64,000 nt of DNA from the NCBI RefSeq assembly GCF_900106785.1, contig NZ_LT629844.1, positions 212,922 through 276,921 on the forward strand, written 5' to 3'. The DNA is from Prevotellamassilia timonensis. GTDB taxonomy: Bacteria > Bacteroidota > Bacteroidia > Bacteroidales > Bacteroidaceae. Numbering within the stretch: position 1 is the stretch's first letter; each line of letters begins with the position of its first letter. Positions 9,340 through 18,458 of this stretch are shown piece after piece. The notes below the pieces were generated by a model that was not told where the DNA came from, did no database searches, and worked only from the letters and a program-made list of their open reading frames with translations. Made by a program: the position numbers and the translations under genes.

Positions 9340-9690
9340 TGCCATCTTACACTTTATGTACATAACAAGTTGATATTCAGATGTTTCAAGAGTGTAAGAT
9401 GATTTCAAAGTATCTTACACTCCCCTGCACACATCTTACACTCCTCGCCCCGCTGCCTCGCAGTCGGTTTGGACGTATGCGGCGGGTTTTACGCCATAGG
9501 GACGCAGAAAAATCTGTCGGAGCAACAGACTTTTCTGTTCCCCTATACCGTAATATCTTCCTCCCGTGCTTGTGCCGTGTGGCAGCGTGTATGTTGTGTA
9601 GAATGCGTGTAGGTGAAATTTGTAGCATCTTACACTAAGTAAAGTATTGACAATCAATGAGTTGTAGCGTGTTAGTGTAAGATGTAAGAT
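9340..9690. repeat. Structured hairpin element E1 (TCTTACACT version)
   Basis: One of three related elements in the window. It has a left hairpin (9343-9353 with 9391-9401), extra copies of ATCTTACACT at 9412 and 9433, a central hairpin between TAGGG and CCCTA (about 9490-9551, containing AGAAAAATCTGT), and a right hairpin of 13 perfect bases (9626-9638 with 9672-9684). The loops of the outer hairpins carry a GATAATCAATGAG-like sequence. The other copies, at 34610-35000 and 49830-50262, use different stem words. It is non-coding, and its function is unknown. Confidence 0.75.
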
Positions 9691-9720
9691 ACTCGGTAAG
9701 TAAAGCTTTTGTAGTATGGT

Positions 9721-9759
9721 AAAAGGTCCCAAGTACCACTTTTTCGTCGTGGACCTTTT
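9721..9759. terminator. Terminator-like hairpin
   Basis: AAAAGGTCC (9721-9729) pairs with GGACCTTTT (9751-9759) around a 21-base loop. The T-rich 3' side suits an intrinsic terminator on the plus strand, and the A-run gives a T-run on the minus strand. It lies between two repeat elements. Confidence 0.45.
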
Positions 9760-9812
9760 GTAAATTATTGTTTTTCGGTGAAACGCAACCATGCGAACAA
9801 ATTCAAGCACCA

Positions 9813-10022
9813 AACGCTACCACCAAATGCAAGCACTAATGGGGGCGACGCGTCTCGCGTCGGGGAAAATGCAATGCTCATACACTAAATAAAGGCTCAC
9901 AGACAGCGCTAATTACACGTTTGTCTGTGAGCCTTTGCTTTAATTCCCGTGGGACGAGGCTGCTGAAAAAACCGACGCGGGACGCGTCGCCCCCATTAGA
10001 GCTTGCGTTTAGTGGTAGCGTT
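9813..10022. repeat. GGGGGCGACGCG palindromic element, copy A
   Basis: Outer arms read AATGGGGGCGACGCGTCTCG on the left (from 9838) and the complement CGACGCGTCCC-type sequence on the right (9972-9997). They extend outward into words of the 13-base class AAACGCTACCACT / AAACGCAAGCACT. The centre is a terminator-like hairpin, AAAGGCTCACAGACA (9891-9905) with TGTCTGTGAGCCTTT (9922-9936). It sits between the convergent ends of the his operon region and the TPR gene, so the hairpin could stop transcription from both sides. Related copies: 19853-20150, 27298-27420, 35341-35665. Confidence 0.85.
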
Positions 10023-10055
10023 ATTGAAATGTTTAGTTGTAACTCCAGCAAGTGC

Positions 10056-12110
10056 TTATTGCTTGCTTGTAATAGTCAGCACTTTGCGGGAGTTGTCAAT
10101 TTCGATTTTACCAAGGCGACCGAGCACCGACTGGCCGAGGAGGAGCGGGGCACGCTGGTTGCGCACTACCGAAGCACGCACGTTTTCGAGTTTAAGACCG
10201 CCAAAGTCTACGTGGCGCAGATTGATGATGGTACCTTCGTTGATGTTGCCGTTGGCATCTTGAAAGTATTGGCTGCCCACCACGTCGCTTTTGCTCAGAT
10301 AGCCGTTCTTCATCATAAAGGTGGCTTCAACCATTGACAGTGATACCGTGGCAGCCCCGGTGTCGAATACGAACGAGAGCGGCAGGTTGTTGATTTTGCA
10401 TTTGATGGTGCACACACCATACTCCTTGGTAAATGGCACCTCGGTAGTTACCGTGTTACCGGCACCGGGGTGTACCGCCACCACGGTGTCGGCCGGTGTG
10501 AGCGACTGCTCAAGCTTTTGCTTGTAGGTGCTGACAAGCGACTTGAATTGGGGCAGTTGGCGTATGTTGTCAAGGTCGTGGTCAAGACCGATGTGTGCAA
10601 AGTTGACATAGCCCTTTTCGAGTGCCGTCTTGAAATAGTTCAAGGCCTTGTCCGTGTTGTTCATGAGAGCATACAGGCAAGCCGCATCGTAGTTGTTGCC
10701 GCTGCTGTTGTCGCGGTTCAGAATGGTGTCCATCACCTCCATGGCCTTGTCTTTTTGTCCGAGTGCCAGGTAGGCATATTGGCTGCAGCTGTAGTCGGCC
10801 GGTGTGGGTTCGAGTGCGATGGCCTTTTCAAGGTCGGGGCGCGCCTTGTCGTTGTTGTTAAGTGCCTTATAGCACAATCCGCGCAGGTTGTAGGCGGGAG
10901 CAAGCTCGTTGCCACCTGCGGCCATGCACATGGTAGCATCTTCGATAGCCCCTTCAAAGTCGCGCAATATCAATTTGGTCCATGCACGTGCGTAGTAATA
11001 CCCCATGTTGTCGGGCTCCATCTTAATTATTTCGTCATACTGCTGTATGGACTCTTGCGGACGGTTGAGGTTGTACAATATGTCGGCACGCATTCCGAGC
11101 ACATCGGTCTCTACTGAGTCGGTGTCGCAGGCCTTATTGATGGCAATGAGCGCATTTTGATAGTCGCCCATCTTTTGGTAGCAGCGTGCAATGGCTTGGC
11201 CAAGGTTGAGCGAAGCGTCCTTGTCTTGTAAAATTTTGTAGTAGCTGATGGCCTTGGCGTACTGCTCGCTTTGCTCGTATGTGGCGGCTAAGTAGAAAGG
11301 CCAGTCTATGCTGTTTGGCGACTTGGCCATTTGTATTTTCATTTTTGCCAATAAGATAGAGAGCATGGGTTCCTTTATGTCGCTGAGCAACGATACGGCT
11401 TTGTTGTTGAACTCAATGCTCAAAGCGGTGATGATGTCGTCGGCAGATTTGTCCCATTCGCCAAGTTCCTTGTAAGCCTCAGCACGAAATGCGTAGGGAT
11501 AAGCGTTGTCTGAGCCCAAACTGGCGGCGTAGGTGAACTGCTTGATGGCCTCGGTCCATTGCTTTTGCGCACTCAGGTTGCGCCCCAAACCCATGTAGCC
11601 TGTGGCATCGCCTGATGCAATTTTGATGACTTTGCGGTAGTCGGCATCGGCCTCGTCGTAGCGTTCCATCTCATAGTAAAGTTGCGCGCGTTCCTCGTAG
11701 GGGCGCTGTTCATCGGGTGAGGCCTTGATGGCCGATGCGTAATCGGACAGGGCTGCCACAGTGTCTTTGAGCAGACATTGAATTTGTGCTCTGATGGTGT
11801 AGCTCACAGTGGTAAATTCCTTGTCTTTGGCAGGCATGTACTTTATGGCCAGGTTGGCGGCATCGATGGCCTTGCCAGGTTCTTCTTGCTGGCGGTAAAT
11901 GTCTGCCAGGTACATGTAGGCATAGCCATTTTTTTTGTTGACTGCAACTTCACGGTTAAAGTAGTCGATGGCCTCGCTGGGGTTATCGTTGTCGTATGCT
12001 TCGACCCCCCGGCTGTAGTTGTAGCTGTCGGGGCGTTTAATTTCTTTGTCGGCTTGTGCCGTCAGGGTGGTGGCGGCTGCAAGCAGCATGATGCTAAGTA
12101 ATCTTTTCAT
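10056..12110 (-). CDS. Secreted TPR protein with C-terminal retropepsin-like aspartic protease domain
   Basis: A 684-residue protein with a signal peptide (MKRLLSIMLLAAATTLTAQA). Residues from about 30 to 540 are tetratricopeptide repeats, recognisable by repeated A-x(2)-Y-P-like helices such as AYMYLADIYRQQ and YYARAWTKLILRDFEGAIED. The C-terminal 120 residues look like a single-domain clan AA aspartic protease: SFVFDTGAATVSLS (catalytic Asp near residue 582) and, later, LLLGQSVLGRLGKIEID, the usual second signature. Such domains work as dimers. It probably acts in the periplasm; substrates are unknown. The gene lies 202 bases downstream of the TonB receptor, with a terminator between, and has a possible TATATTTG -7 box at 12150-12157. 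Confidence 0.8.
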   Translation of the reverse strand: MKRLLSIMLLAAATTLTAQADKEIKRPDSYNYSRGVEAYDNDNPSEAIDYFNREVAVNKKNGYAYMYLADIYRQQEEPGKAIDAANLAIKYMPAKDKEFTTVSYTIRAQIQCLLKDTVAALSDYASAIKASPDEQRPYEERAQLYYEMERYDEADADYRKVIKIASGDATGYMGLGRNLSAQKQWTEAIKQFTYAASLGSDNAYPYAFRAEAYKELGEWDKSADDIITALSIEFNNKAVSLLSDIKEPMLSILLAKMKIQMAKSPNSIDWPFYLAATYEQSEQYAKAISYYKILQDKDASLNLGQAIARCYQKMGDYQNALIAINKACDTDSVETDVLGMRADILYNLNRPQESIQQYDEIIKMEPDNMGYYYARAWTKLILRDFEGAIEDATMCMAAGGNELAPAYNLRGLCYKALNNNDKARPDLEKAIALEPTPADYSCSQYAYLALGQKDKAMEVMDTILNRDNSSGNNYDAACLYALMNNTDKALNYFKTALEKGYVNFAHIGLDHDLDNIRQLPQFKSLVSTYKQKLEQSLTPADTVVAVHPGAGNTVTTEVPFTKEYGVCTIKCKINNLPLSFVFDTGAATVSLSMVEATFMMKNGYLSKSDVVGSQYFQDANGNINEGTIINLRHVDFGGLKLENVRASVVRNQRAPLLLGQSVLGRLGKIEIDNSRKVLTITSKQ

Positions 12111-12173
12111 AGTTGATGTGTGTAAAGGGTCGTTATCTGTTTATGAGTGCAAATATAGTCAAATTGCGTGTAC

Positions 12174-12216
12174 AAAAAAGCCAAGCCTCAAACATTTTAT
12201 ATGCTTGAGGCTTGGC
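12174..12216 (-). terminator. Rho-independent terminator after the TonB receptor gene
   Basis: On the minus strand GCCAAGCCTCAAGC and GTTTGAGGCTTGGC form a 13-14 bp stem with a short loop, followed by six T. It ends the transcript of the TonB receptor gene and separates it from the TPR gene. Confidence 0.8.
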
Positions 12217-12269
12217 ATGGCGCATGATACTTGCAATGTTGCAGTTGCAGCAGATGGTGGAAGGGGCAT

Positions 12270-12306
12270 GTTGACAGGTTAACAGGTTAACGGGTTAACC
12301 TGTTGA
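12270..12306. repeat. GTTAAC/GTTGAC array, partial
   Basis: Words GTTGACAG, GTTAACAG, GTTAACGG and GTTAACCT follow each other at 10-base spacing, ending GTTGACGCG. This is the terminal part of the repeat family seen complete at 4862-4981 and 57026-57143. It lies just behind the TonB receptor stop. Confidence 0.75.
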
Positions 12307-12312
12307 CGCGTT

Positions 12313-14739
12313 TTAGAAGTGCCACTTTACGTCCAGCCCAAATGAGCGTGGTGCGGCATATTGGGCAAAGCGGTGGCCCATGCTGTCGAAGGCAAAGGTG
12401 GCATAGCGTGTGCCGGTAAGGTTGCGTGCCCAAAGGTTAAGCTGCACATTGCCGGCCAGCGTGGCGCCGACGTGTGCGCCGAGTGTGGCATAAAACTTTT
12501 GTCCGAAGGCGTTGGCCTCGTCCCACATGATGCTGCCGGCTCCCTTGACATCGGCGCCAAGGGCAAATGTGCGTACAAATTTGTCGACCGACACGGGCAG
12601 TTCGGCATCGGCCGATGCACTGAAGGTGTGCTGAGGCACAAAAGGCACGCGGTTGCCCGTGTAGTCAACTCTTGCGCCGCTGGCTGAAGTGCCAAGGTCG
12701 TAACGGGTGAACTTGGCGTGTGTGTAGCCATAGTTAGCTGTGAGCGTGAGGCGGTCGTGGGCCAGTTGTGAGCGCAATCCCACCTCAACGCCTGTGCTGC
12801 GGCTGCGTCCGGCGTTGACCATGACGCGCCCCATGCCGCTTTGGGCAAAGCGGGCTATTTGCTGGTCGCGTGTTTTCATGCAGAACACGGCCAAGTCGAG
12901 TTGCAGCATTTTGTCAGCCAGGTTGTGGTGAATGCCTGCTTCGTAGCTCCAGGTGTACTCAGGCTTGTAGTAGAGCGTGCTGGCATCGGGGGCTTGTGGT
13001 GTGACGCGGTCGAGCGCCCCAGTCATGCCCGCAATGATCTTGTCCTTCTTGGCATCAGACATGACTTTGTCCGGAATTCGGCGTATGGCCTGCTCGCTGT
13101 ATTGGCGTACGCCTAGCATCATTTGTCGGCGCAACAACTGTTGCGACAGGTCGGAGTATGACTGTATGTTGTAGCCTCCGGCGCGGTAACCTTTGGCCAC
13201 ACTCACGTAGATGTTGCCAAGTCCGCGCGGCAGTGCATAGTTGAGTGCGCCCTTGGGCAACACCTGCCAGCTGTGGTGGCTCAGCGAACTGTTAAGTGAG
13301 GCATCGGCCTCGAGGTCGGTGGCAAACTGCATATGGCCCATGCTCATGCCAAAGTGGTAGGGAATGGTGCCGTTGCCCTCGGTGCCCGACGTCATGTCGA
13401 GTTTGCGGTAGTCGTAGTCAAGGCGCAAGCCAAGCGTCATGCTCAGTCCGCCAACCAGCTTGACCGTGCTCTGGTGGAACAAAGCCGCATTGACCGAGGG
13501 CGTTTTGAGCCGTGCGGCAAATGGTATGTCGTTGCCTGTAAAGGCTATGCTGATGGCCGGTTGTGGGGGCAGGTTGGCGCCAATTTGCGTGTTGAGGTAG
13601 TCAACGCCCTCGCTGTAGAATGTGACGGGGCAGTCGGTGCGCAATGACTGGTACATGCCAAATGCGCCTGTAGTCCATGTCCAACGGCTGTTGCTGGCGG
13701 GACTTTTCAGTGCAATCTCCTCCGACACGGTGTTGGCGTGCTGCTTTTGACAAAGCGAGAAGATGTCTTGACGTGTAAAGTCTTGGTCCATAAACAGGCG
13801 GTCGTCGAGTCGCTGGTAGGCTGTGATACTGCTCAAAGTGAACTTGGGCAGACGGTGCTCCACGCCAATACCGGTGTTGAACACGCCGCGGCGGTAGGTG
13901 CTTGGGCGGTTTTGCTCGAGTGTGCCTATGGCGGCACCATTGGCAGCGGTGTTGTAGCCTTGGGCAAAGTCGCTTGTGTTGCCTAACAGATAGTAGGGGC
14001 AAGCCTTTTCGTTGCTGTGCTCGTATGAGGCGGTCCAGTCAATCTTTACCACATCGGTAGGGTGCCACGACCAGCGCAGACGTGCACCGCCGGCCTCGCT
14101 TGCATCTTGCTTTTTGCCAGTGGCCTGATTTTTGAAGTAGCCGTCTTCGCCCTCGTAATAGCCGCCTATGCTGAGGCCCATGCGGTTGGCCGGGTGCAGA
14201 TAGGTGGTGAAGGCTGCATGGCGCTGCATGGCACGCTGCTGCCACCCCGTGCCAATGCCAGCCGACACGTCGGTGCCGTGGTGGGTGATGGGGTCGGCCG
14301 TAAACACGCGCACCAGTCCGCCCATGGTGTTGCGGCCATAGAGTGTGCCTTGCGGGCCGCGCATGATGTCGACACGTTCGATACCTTGAAATGAGAAATC
14401 GTAGCTCGACTTGTCGACGTAGGGCACGTTGTCAACATACAGCCCTACTGCGGGAGTGTTGATGCGGCTGCCAATGCCACGAATGTAGCAGGCCGAGGTG
14501 AGGCGGCTGCCGTATTGTGGCATGTAGAAGTTGGGCGCATAGGCCGAGAGGTTTTTCAGCGCACCGGCCTTGCGGTTGTTGAGCGTGCCTGCGTCGAACA
14601 GACTGACGCTGAGCGGTTGCTGGCGCAGTTGGCGGGTTTCTTTGGGTGAGGCTACTACTACGGCCTCTTCGATGTCAAAATGCTTGGTGGTGTCGGCACA
14701 AACGGGTGCTGCCGATAGCAGAAGTGGTAAAAATAGCAT
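12313..14739 (-). CDS. TonB-dependent outer membrane receptor
   Basis: An 808-residue outer membrane beta-barrel transporter. It has a signal peptide ending near VCA, then a TonB-box-like segment (EEAVVVAS) and a plug domain with YIRGIGSR, GLYVDNVPYVD and RVDIMRGPQGTLYGRNTMGG, and a long barrel that ends in the terminal aromatic (VKWHF). It lacks the N-terminal carboxypeptidase-regulatory-like domain of SusC-type receptors and has no SusD partner nearby, so it more likely takes up an iron complex or small ligand than a glycan; the substrate cannot be read from the sequence. A TTG / 20 bases / TAACTTTG promoter lies upstream. It is followed by its own terminator, so it appears monocistronic. 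Confidence 0.88.
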   Translation of the reverse strand: MLFLPLLLSAAPVCADTTKHFDIEEAVVVASPKETRQLRQQPLSVSLFDAGTLNNRKAGALKNLSAYAPNFYMPQYGSRLTSACYIRGIGSRINTPAVGLYVDNVPYVDKSSYDFSFQGIERVDIMRGPQGTLYGRNTMGGLVRVFTADPITHHGTDVSAGIGTGWQQRAMQRHAAFTTYLHPANRMGLSIGGYYEGEDGYFKNQATGKKQDASEAGGARLRWSWHPTDVVKIDWTASYEHSNEKACPYYLLGNTSDFAQGYNTAANGAAIGTLEQNRPSTYRRGVFNTGIGVEHRLPKFTLSSITAYQRLDDRLFMDQDFTRQDIFSLCQKQHANTVSEEIALKSPASNSRWTWTTGAFGMYQSLRTDCPVTFYSEGVDYLNTQIGANLPPQPAISIAFTGNDIPFAARLKTPSVNAALFHQSTVKLVGGLSMTLGLRLDYDYRKLDMTSGTEGNGTIPYHFGMSMGHMQFATDLEADASLNSSLSHHSWQVLPKGALNYALPRGLGNIYVSVAKGYRAGGYNIQSYSDLSQQLLRRQMMLGVRQYSEQAIRRIPDKVMSDAKKDKIIAGMTGALDRVTPQAPDASTLYYKPEYTWSYEAGIHHNLADKMLQLDLAVFCMKTRDQQIARFAQSGMGRVMVNAGRSRSTGVEVGLRSQLAHDRLTLTANYGYTHAKFTRYDLGTSASGARVDYTGNRVPFVPQHTFSASADAELPVSVDKFVRTFALGADVKGAGSIMWDEANAFGQKFYATLGAHVGATLAGNVQLNLWARNLTGTRYATFAFDSMGHRFAQYAAPRSFGLDVKWHF

Positions 14740-14769
14740 AGTTGGTTGTGTCGTATTGTTTTATGGGTG

Positions 14770-14800
14770 CAAAGTTACGTGGCATGTGTCAGGTACACAA
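14770..14800 (-). promoter_or_regulatory. Bacteroidetes-type promoter of the TonB receptor gene
   Basis: On the minus strand TTG (14800-14798) is followed after 20 bases by TAACTTTG (14777-14770). This matches the -33/-7 pattern of the primary sigma factor in this phylum. The start codon lies 31 bases downstream of the -7 box. Confidence 0.6.
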
Positions 14801-14878
14801 TCCTTATATATGAGGAATAATGTGCTGAAATCGGCCGTGCCTTTGTGACTGCAGGCGCTTTTGGCATAATCTTTGTTA

Positions 14879-15024
14879 GAAGATAGGCTGCGGTTCGGCA
14901 AAGATTGCAAGTGAACTTGACTTTATTCGCTCAGTTTGCACTATCTTTGCAGAAGATAGGCTTCACTTCGGCATAAAGTTCAAGCAAGCTTGACTTTCTG
15001 CGCTCAGTTTGCACTATCTTTGCA
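14879..15024 (+). repeat. Two tandem 73-bp promoter-like modules before rsfS
   Basis: Two units (about 14879-14951 and 14952-15024) each run from GAAGATAGGCT...TCGGCA through a small inverted repeat (TCAAGC-AA-GCTTGA in the second) to GTTTGCACTATCTTTGCA. Each ends in a TATCTTTG -7 box (14942-14949 and 15015-15022). A decayed further unit tail, GGCATAATCTTTGTTAGA, precedes them. The same module occurs four times before the M20 dipeptidase at 52776-53045. The rest of the 310-base gap 14740-15049 holds only the receptor promoter. Confidence 0.8.
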
Positions 15025-15049
15025 CCAAAAACAAACAGATAAATAACGC

Positions 15050-15409
15050 ATGGAAGAAACACAACAGTTAGTAAATACAATCATTGACGGCATTCAGGAG
15101 AAAAAAGGCCGCAGCATTGTAACAGCCAATTTGAGTAACATTATTACAGCACCTTGCAGCTACTTTGTTATATGTACTGCCGGCTCACCACAACAGGTGG
15201 ACGCCATAACCGACTCGGTGGAGGAATTTACAGGCAAACACTTGCGCGAGAAGCCTGCGGCTATTGCCGGACGCGAAAATGGTGAGTGGGTGGCTATGGA
15301 CTATGGCACGGTGATGGTGCATATATTCCTGCCCGAGGCACGCGAACACTATGATTTGGAAAATCTTTGGGACGATGCCGAACTGACGCAGGTGGCAGAT
15401 TTGAACTGA
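15050..15409 (+). CDS. rsfS: Ribosomal silencing factor RsfS
   Basis: A 119-residue RsfS/Iojap/YbeB protein. The family binds L14 on the large subunit and blocks subunit joining when nutrients are scarce. Typical stretches are SYFVICTAGSPQQVDAITD in the middle and AMDYGTVMVHIFLPEAREHYDLENLW near the end, split here by ordinary family spacing. It is preceded by two tandem promoter-like modules and followed 41 bases later by ftsH, so the two are probably cotranscribed. Confidence 0.93.
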   Translation: MEETQQLVNTIIDGIQEKKGRSIVTANLSNIITAPCSYFVICTAGSPQQVDAITDSVEEFTGKHLREKPAAIAGRENGEWVAMDYGTVMVHIFLPEAREHYDLENLWDDAELTQVADLN

Positions 15410-15450
15410 CTCTCATAACACGTTATACTTAAATTACAACAGAAAACAAA

Positions 15451-17595
15451 ATGGCTCAAATACCAAGTACGCCATCGCCGCAACCCGGAGGCAAAAAACC
15501 GGGCAGGCGTCGGCGACCATTTGTTACGCTAACATGGTTCTACGTCCTTGCCATCATATCGTTGGGCATAATGCTGTACACTAACAGTGGCAACAGTCAG
15601 GCTGGCGGTGTAGACAAGGAAGTGGACTACACGGCCTTCCGCACGTATGTAAAACAAGGCTATGCGCGCGAGGTGGTGGTGAACAAGACCGATGGCAACG
15701 TGCGCTTTGTGGTGCGCCCCGAACACATACGCGATGTGTTCAACATGGGCAGTGACAAGACGGGCACGGCTCCTACCGTGTCGGCCAAATATCCTAATGT
15801 CGATGCCGTGGGCACCTTCCTTGACAGTAACTACAAGGGTGGGGTGCGCTATGAGGAGAGTAGCAATTTCTTTTCAAACTTGTTCAGCAGCATATTCCCC
15901 TTATTGCTGCTGGTGTTCCTCTATTTCTTTTTGATGCGCCGCATGGGTGGCGGTGGTGCCGGCATGGGCAGCATCTTCACCGTGGGCAAGAGCAAGGCAC
16001 GCTTGTTTGAGAAGAATGGCAAGAACACGACGAACATCACATTTAAGGATGTGGCCGGACAAGAAGGCGCCAAGCAGGAAATTCGCGAGATTGTGGACTT
16101 CTTGAAGAACCCGAAGAAGTACACCGAACTCGGTGGCAAGATACCCAAGGGCGCATTGCTCGTTGGCCCTCCGGGCACAGGTAAAACGCTGTTGGCAAAG
16201 GCTGTGGCCGGTGAGGCAGAGGTGCCTTTCTTCTCGATGGCCGGCTCCGACTTTGTTGAGATGTTTGTGGGCGTGGGCGCCAGTCGTGTGCGCGACCTGT
16301 TTCAGCAGGCCAAGGAAAAGGCTCCTTGCATCATATTTATCGATGAGATTGATGCCATTGGTCGTGCCCGTGGCAAAAATCCTACGATGGGTGGTAATGA
16401 TGAGCGCGAAAACACTCTGAACCAGTTGCTTACCGAAATGGACGGCTTTGGCACCAATACGGGTGTGATTGTGCTGGCTGCCACCAACCGTGTGGAAATA
16501 CTCGACTCAGCGCTGCTGCGTGCTGGACGTTTTGACCGACAAATACATGTAGACTTGCCCGAACTCTCTGAACGTGTGGCCATATTCAAGGTGCACATGA
16601 AGCCTCTCAAACTTGACGATACGGTGGATATTGAGATGCTTGCACGTCAGACCCCAGGATTTTCGGGCGCCGACATTGCCAATGTGTGCAACGAGGCGGC
16701 CTTGATAGCTGCACGCCACAACCGCAAGGAGGTGGGCAAGCAAGATTTCCTTGATGCTGTTGACCGCATAATCGGTGGTTTGGAAAAGACGTCGAAGGTG
16801 ATGACCGAGGACGAGAAACGCTCAATAGCCATACACGAGGCTGGTCATGCTTCGGTGTCGTGGTTGCTGCAATATGCCAACCCGCTGGTAAAGGTAACGA
16901 TTGTGCCGCGCGGACAGGCTCTTGGTGCCGCATGGTATCTGCCTGAGGAGCGCACTATTACCACACGCGAGCAAATGCTTGACGAGGTGTGTTCGCTGCT
17001 TGGCGGGCGTGCTGCCGAGGAGCTGTTTGTAGGCCATATATCGAGCGGTGCGCTTAACGACCTTGAACGTGTGACCAAACGCATATATGGTATGGTGGCC
17101 TACTTGGGCATGAGCGACAAGCTGTCGAATGTGTGCTACTATAATGCGCAGAATGAGTACAACTTTACAAAGCCCTATTCTGAGCGCACCTCCGAACTGA
17201 TTGATGCCGAGGTGCAGCGCCTGATTGCCGAACAGTATGAACGTGCCAAAAAACTGTTGGAAGAAAATGCTAACAAGCACAACCAACTGGCCGACTTGCT
17301 GGTTGAGCGCGAGGTGATATTTACCGAGGACGTTGAACACATATTCGGCCCGCGCCCGTGGAAGAGCCGCGCCGATGTGTTGATGGAAGAAGAGGCACTC
17401 AAACTGGCCGAAGAGCGTGGCAAGAAGTTGGAGGCTGACAAGCAGGCTGCTGCCGGCGAGGAGGCTCCGACTGCTGAAAAGGAATGTGACAACGAACCGG
17501 CAGCCGCTGGTTGTGTGCCGCCACCTGTGCCTGCCGGCTTGGGTAAACAGCAAGATACAGATAAAACTTCATCTGACAATAACAACAATGAATAA
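15451..17595 (+). CDS. ftsH: ATP-dependent zinc metalloprotease FtsH
   Basis: A membrane AAA+ protease of 714 residues that degrades unneeded or damaged membrane and cytosolic proteins. Two membrane segments lie near residues 28-46 and 148-166, with a periplasmic domain between. The AAA domain shows the Walker A GPPGTGKT (near residue 237), Walker [12 protein letters not shown] and the arginine-finger region; the zinc site is HEAGH (near residue 463). The C-terminal 60 residues are acidic, low in complexity and end in Asn-rich sequence. It overlaps cdsA by eight bases. Confidence 0.96.
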   Translation: MAQIPSTPSPQPGGKKPGRRRRPFVTLTWFYVLAIISLGIMLYTNSGNSQAGGVDKEVDYTAFRTYVKQGYAREVVVNKTDGNVRFVVRPEHIRDVFNMGSDKTGTAPTVSAKYPNVDAVGTFLDSNYKGGVRYEESSNFFSNLFSSIFPLLLLVFLYFFLMRRMGGGGAGMGSIFTVGKSKARLFEKNGKNTTNITFKDVAGQEGAKQEIREIVDFLKNPKKYTELGGKIPKGALLVGPPGTGKTLLAKAVAGEAEVPFFSMAGSDFVEMFVGVGASRVRDLFQQAKEKAPCIIFIDEIDAIGRARGKNPTMGGNDERENTLNQLLTEMDGFGTNTGVIVLAATNRVEILDSALLRAGRFDRQIHVDLPELSERVAIFKVHMKPLKLDDTVDIEMLARQTPGFSGADIANVCNEAALIAARHNRKEVGKQDFLDAVDRIIGGLEKTSKVMTEDEKRSIAIHEAGHASVSWLLQYANPLVKVTIVPRGQALGAAWYLPEERTITTREQMLDEVCSLLGGRAAEELFVGHISSGALNDLERVTKRIYGMVAYLGMSDKLSNVCYYNAQNEYNFTKPYSERTSELIDAEVQRLIAEQYERAKKLLEENANKHNQLADLLVEREVIFTEDVEHIFGPRPWKSRADVLMEEEALKLAEERGKKLEADKQAAAGEEAPTAEKECDNEPAAAGCVPPPVPAGLGKQQDTDKTSSDNNNNE

Positions 17596-18436
17596 CCTGA
17601 TTGTGCGTGCACTCACAGGTGCGGTCTTTGTGGCCGTGCTTGTGGGCGGCACGCTTTTTTCGCCTATGACGTTCACGCTGCTGTTTGCAGTGGTGACGGG
17701 ATTGACCACTTGGGAGTTTTCGCATAATGTGAACAGCTATGCGGGGGCCTCGGTCAACAAGTTGATAAACACGGTAGCTGCGGTGTACTTGTTCGTAGCC
17801 TTCGGCGGCTTTTGTGCCGACCTCGTGCCTTCGCGTGCGTTTATCCCTTATTTAGTGTCAATCATTTATATGCTGGTGAGCGAACTCTACTTGCAGAAGG
17901 CCGACCCGCTCAAGAATTGGGCCTATGCCTTTGCGTCGCAAATTTATGTGGCCTTGGCTTTCAGCCTGCTCAATGTGCTCGCCTTCCAGTACGACCCCAT
18001 GACCAACAAAACTGCCTTTGAACCAATTTACCCGCTGAGCGTGTTCCTGTTTTTGTGGACGAGCGACACGGGGGCCTATTGCTGCGGTTCGTTGCTGCAC
18101 AAATATTTCCCGGCCAAATTGTTTGAGCGCATATCGCCCAACAAGTCGTGGGTGGGCAGCATTGGCGGTGGCGTGCTGTGCTTGGTGGTGGCCGCTGTGC
18201 TGTGGCACTTCAACCCCACGTTGCTCACCTTGCCGCAATGGCTTGGTCTTGGTGCAGTAGTCTGTGTGTTTGGCACATGGGGCGACCTGGTAGAGAGTTT
18301 GTTCAAGCGCCAGCTCGGCATAAAGGACAGTGGCCACGTGCTGCCAGGGCATGGCGGCATGCTCGACCGTTTCGACTCCGCGTTGTTAGCCATTCCTGCT
18401 GCGGTGCTCTACTTGTATTCGGTACAAGCTTTTTAG
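17588..18436 (+). CDS. cdsA: Phosphatidate cytidylyltransferase (CDP-diglyceride synthase)
   Basis: A polytopic membrane enzyme that makes CDP-diacylglycerol from CTP and phosphatidate. I choose the ATG at 17588 ([11 protein letters not shown], 282 residues), which overlaps the ftsH stop; the frame is open further upstream inside ftsH, but there it has no family similarity. The C-terminal signature is clear: SLFKRQLGIKDSG followed by LPGHGGMLDRFDS, with SPNKSWVGSIGGG ahead. Its place after ftsH is common in this phylum. Confidence 0.93.
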   Translation: MNNLIVRALTGAVFVAVLVGGTLFSPMTFTLLFAVVTGLTTWEFSHNVNSYAGASVNKLINTVAAVYLFVAFGGFCADLVPSRAFIPYLVSIIYMLVSELYLQKADPLKNWAYAFASQIYVALAFSLLNVLAFQYDPMTNKTAFEPIYPLSVFLFLWTSDTGAYCCGSLLHKYFPAKLFERISPNKSWVGSIGGGVLCLVVAAVLWHFNPTLLTLPQWLGLGAVVCVFGTWGDLVESLFKRQLGIKDSGHVLPGHGGMLDRFDSALLAIPAAVLYLYSVQAF

Positions 18437-18458
18437 GTAAGTATAACTGTGTTGTGCT

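Noticed and set aside
9381-9813. Open frames on both strands in element E1
   Set aside because: Same reason: they cross hairpin arms, and equally long frames exist on the opposite strand.
14740-14878. Cobalamin riboswitch before the TonB receptor
   Set aside because: The leader downstream of the promoter is only about 30 bases, too short for the structure, and the usual conserved boxes are not seen.
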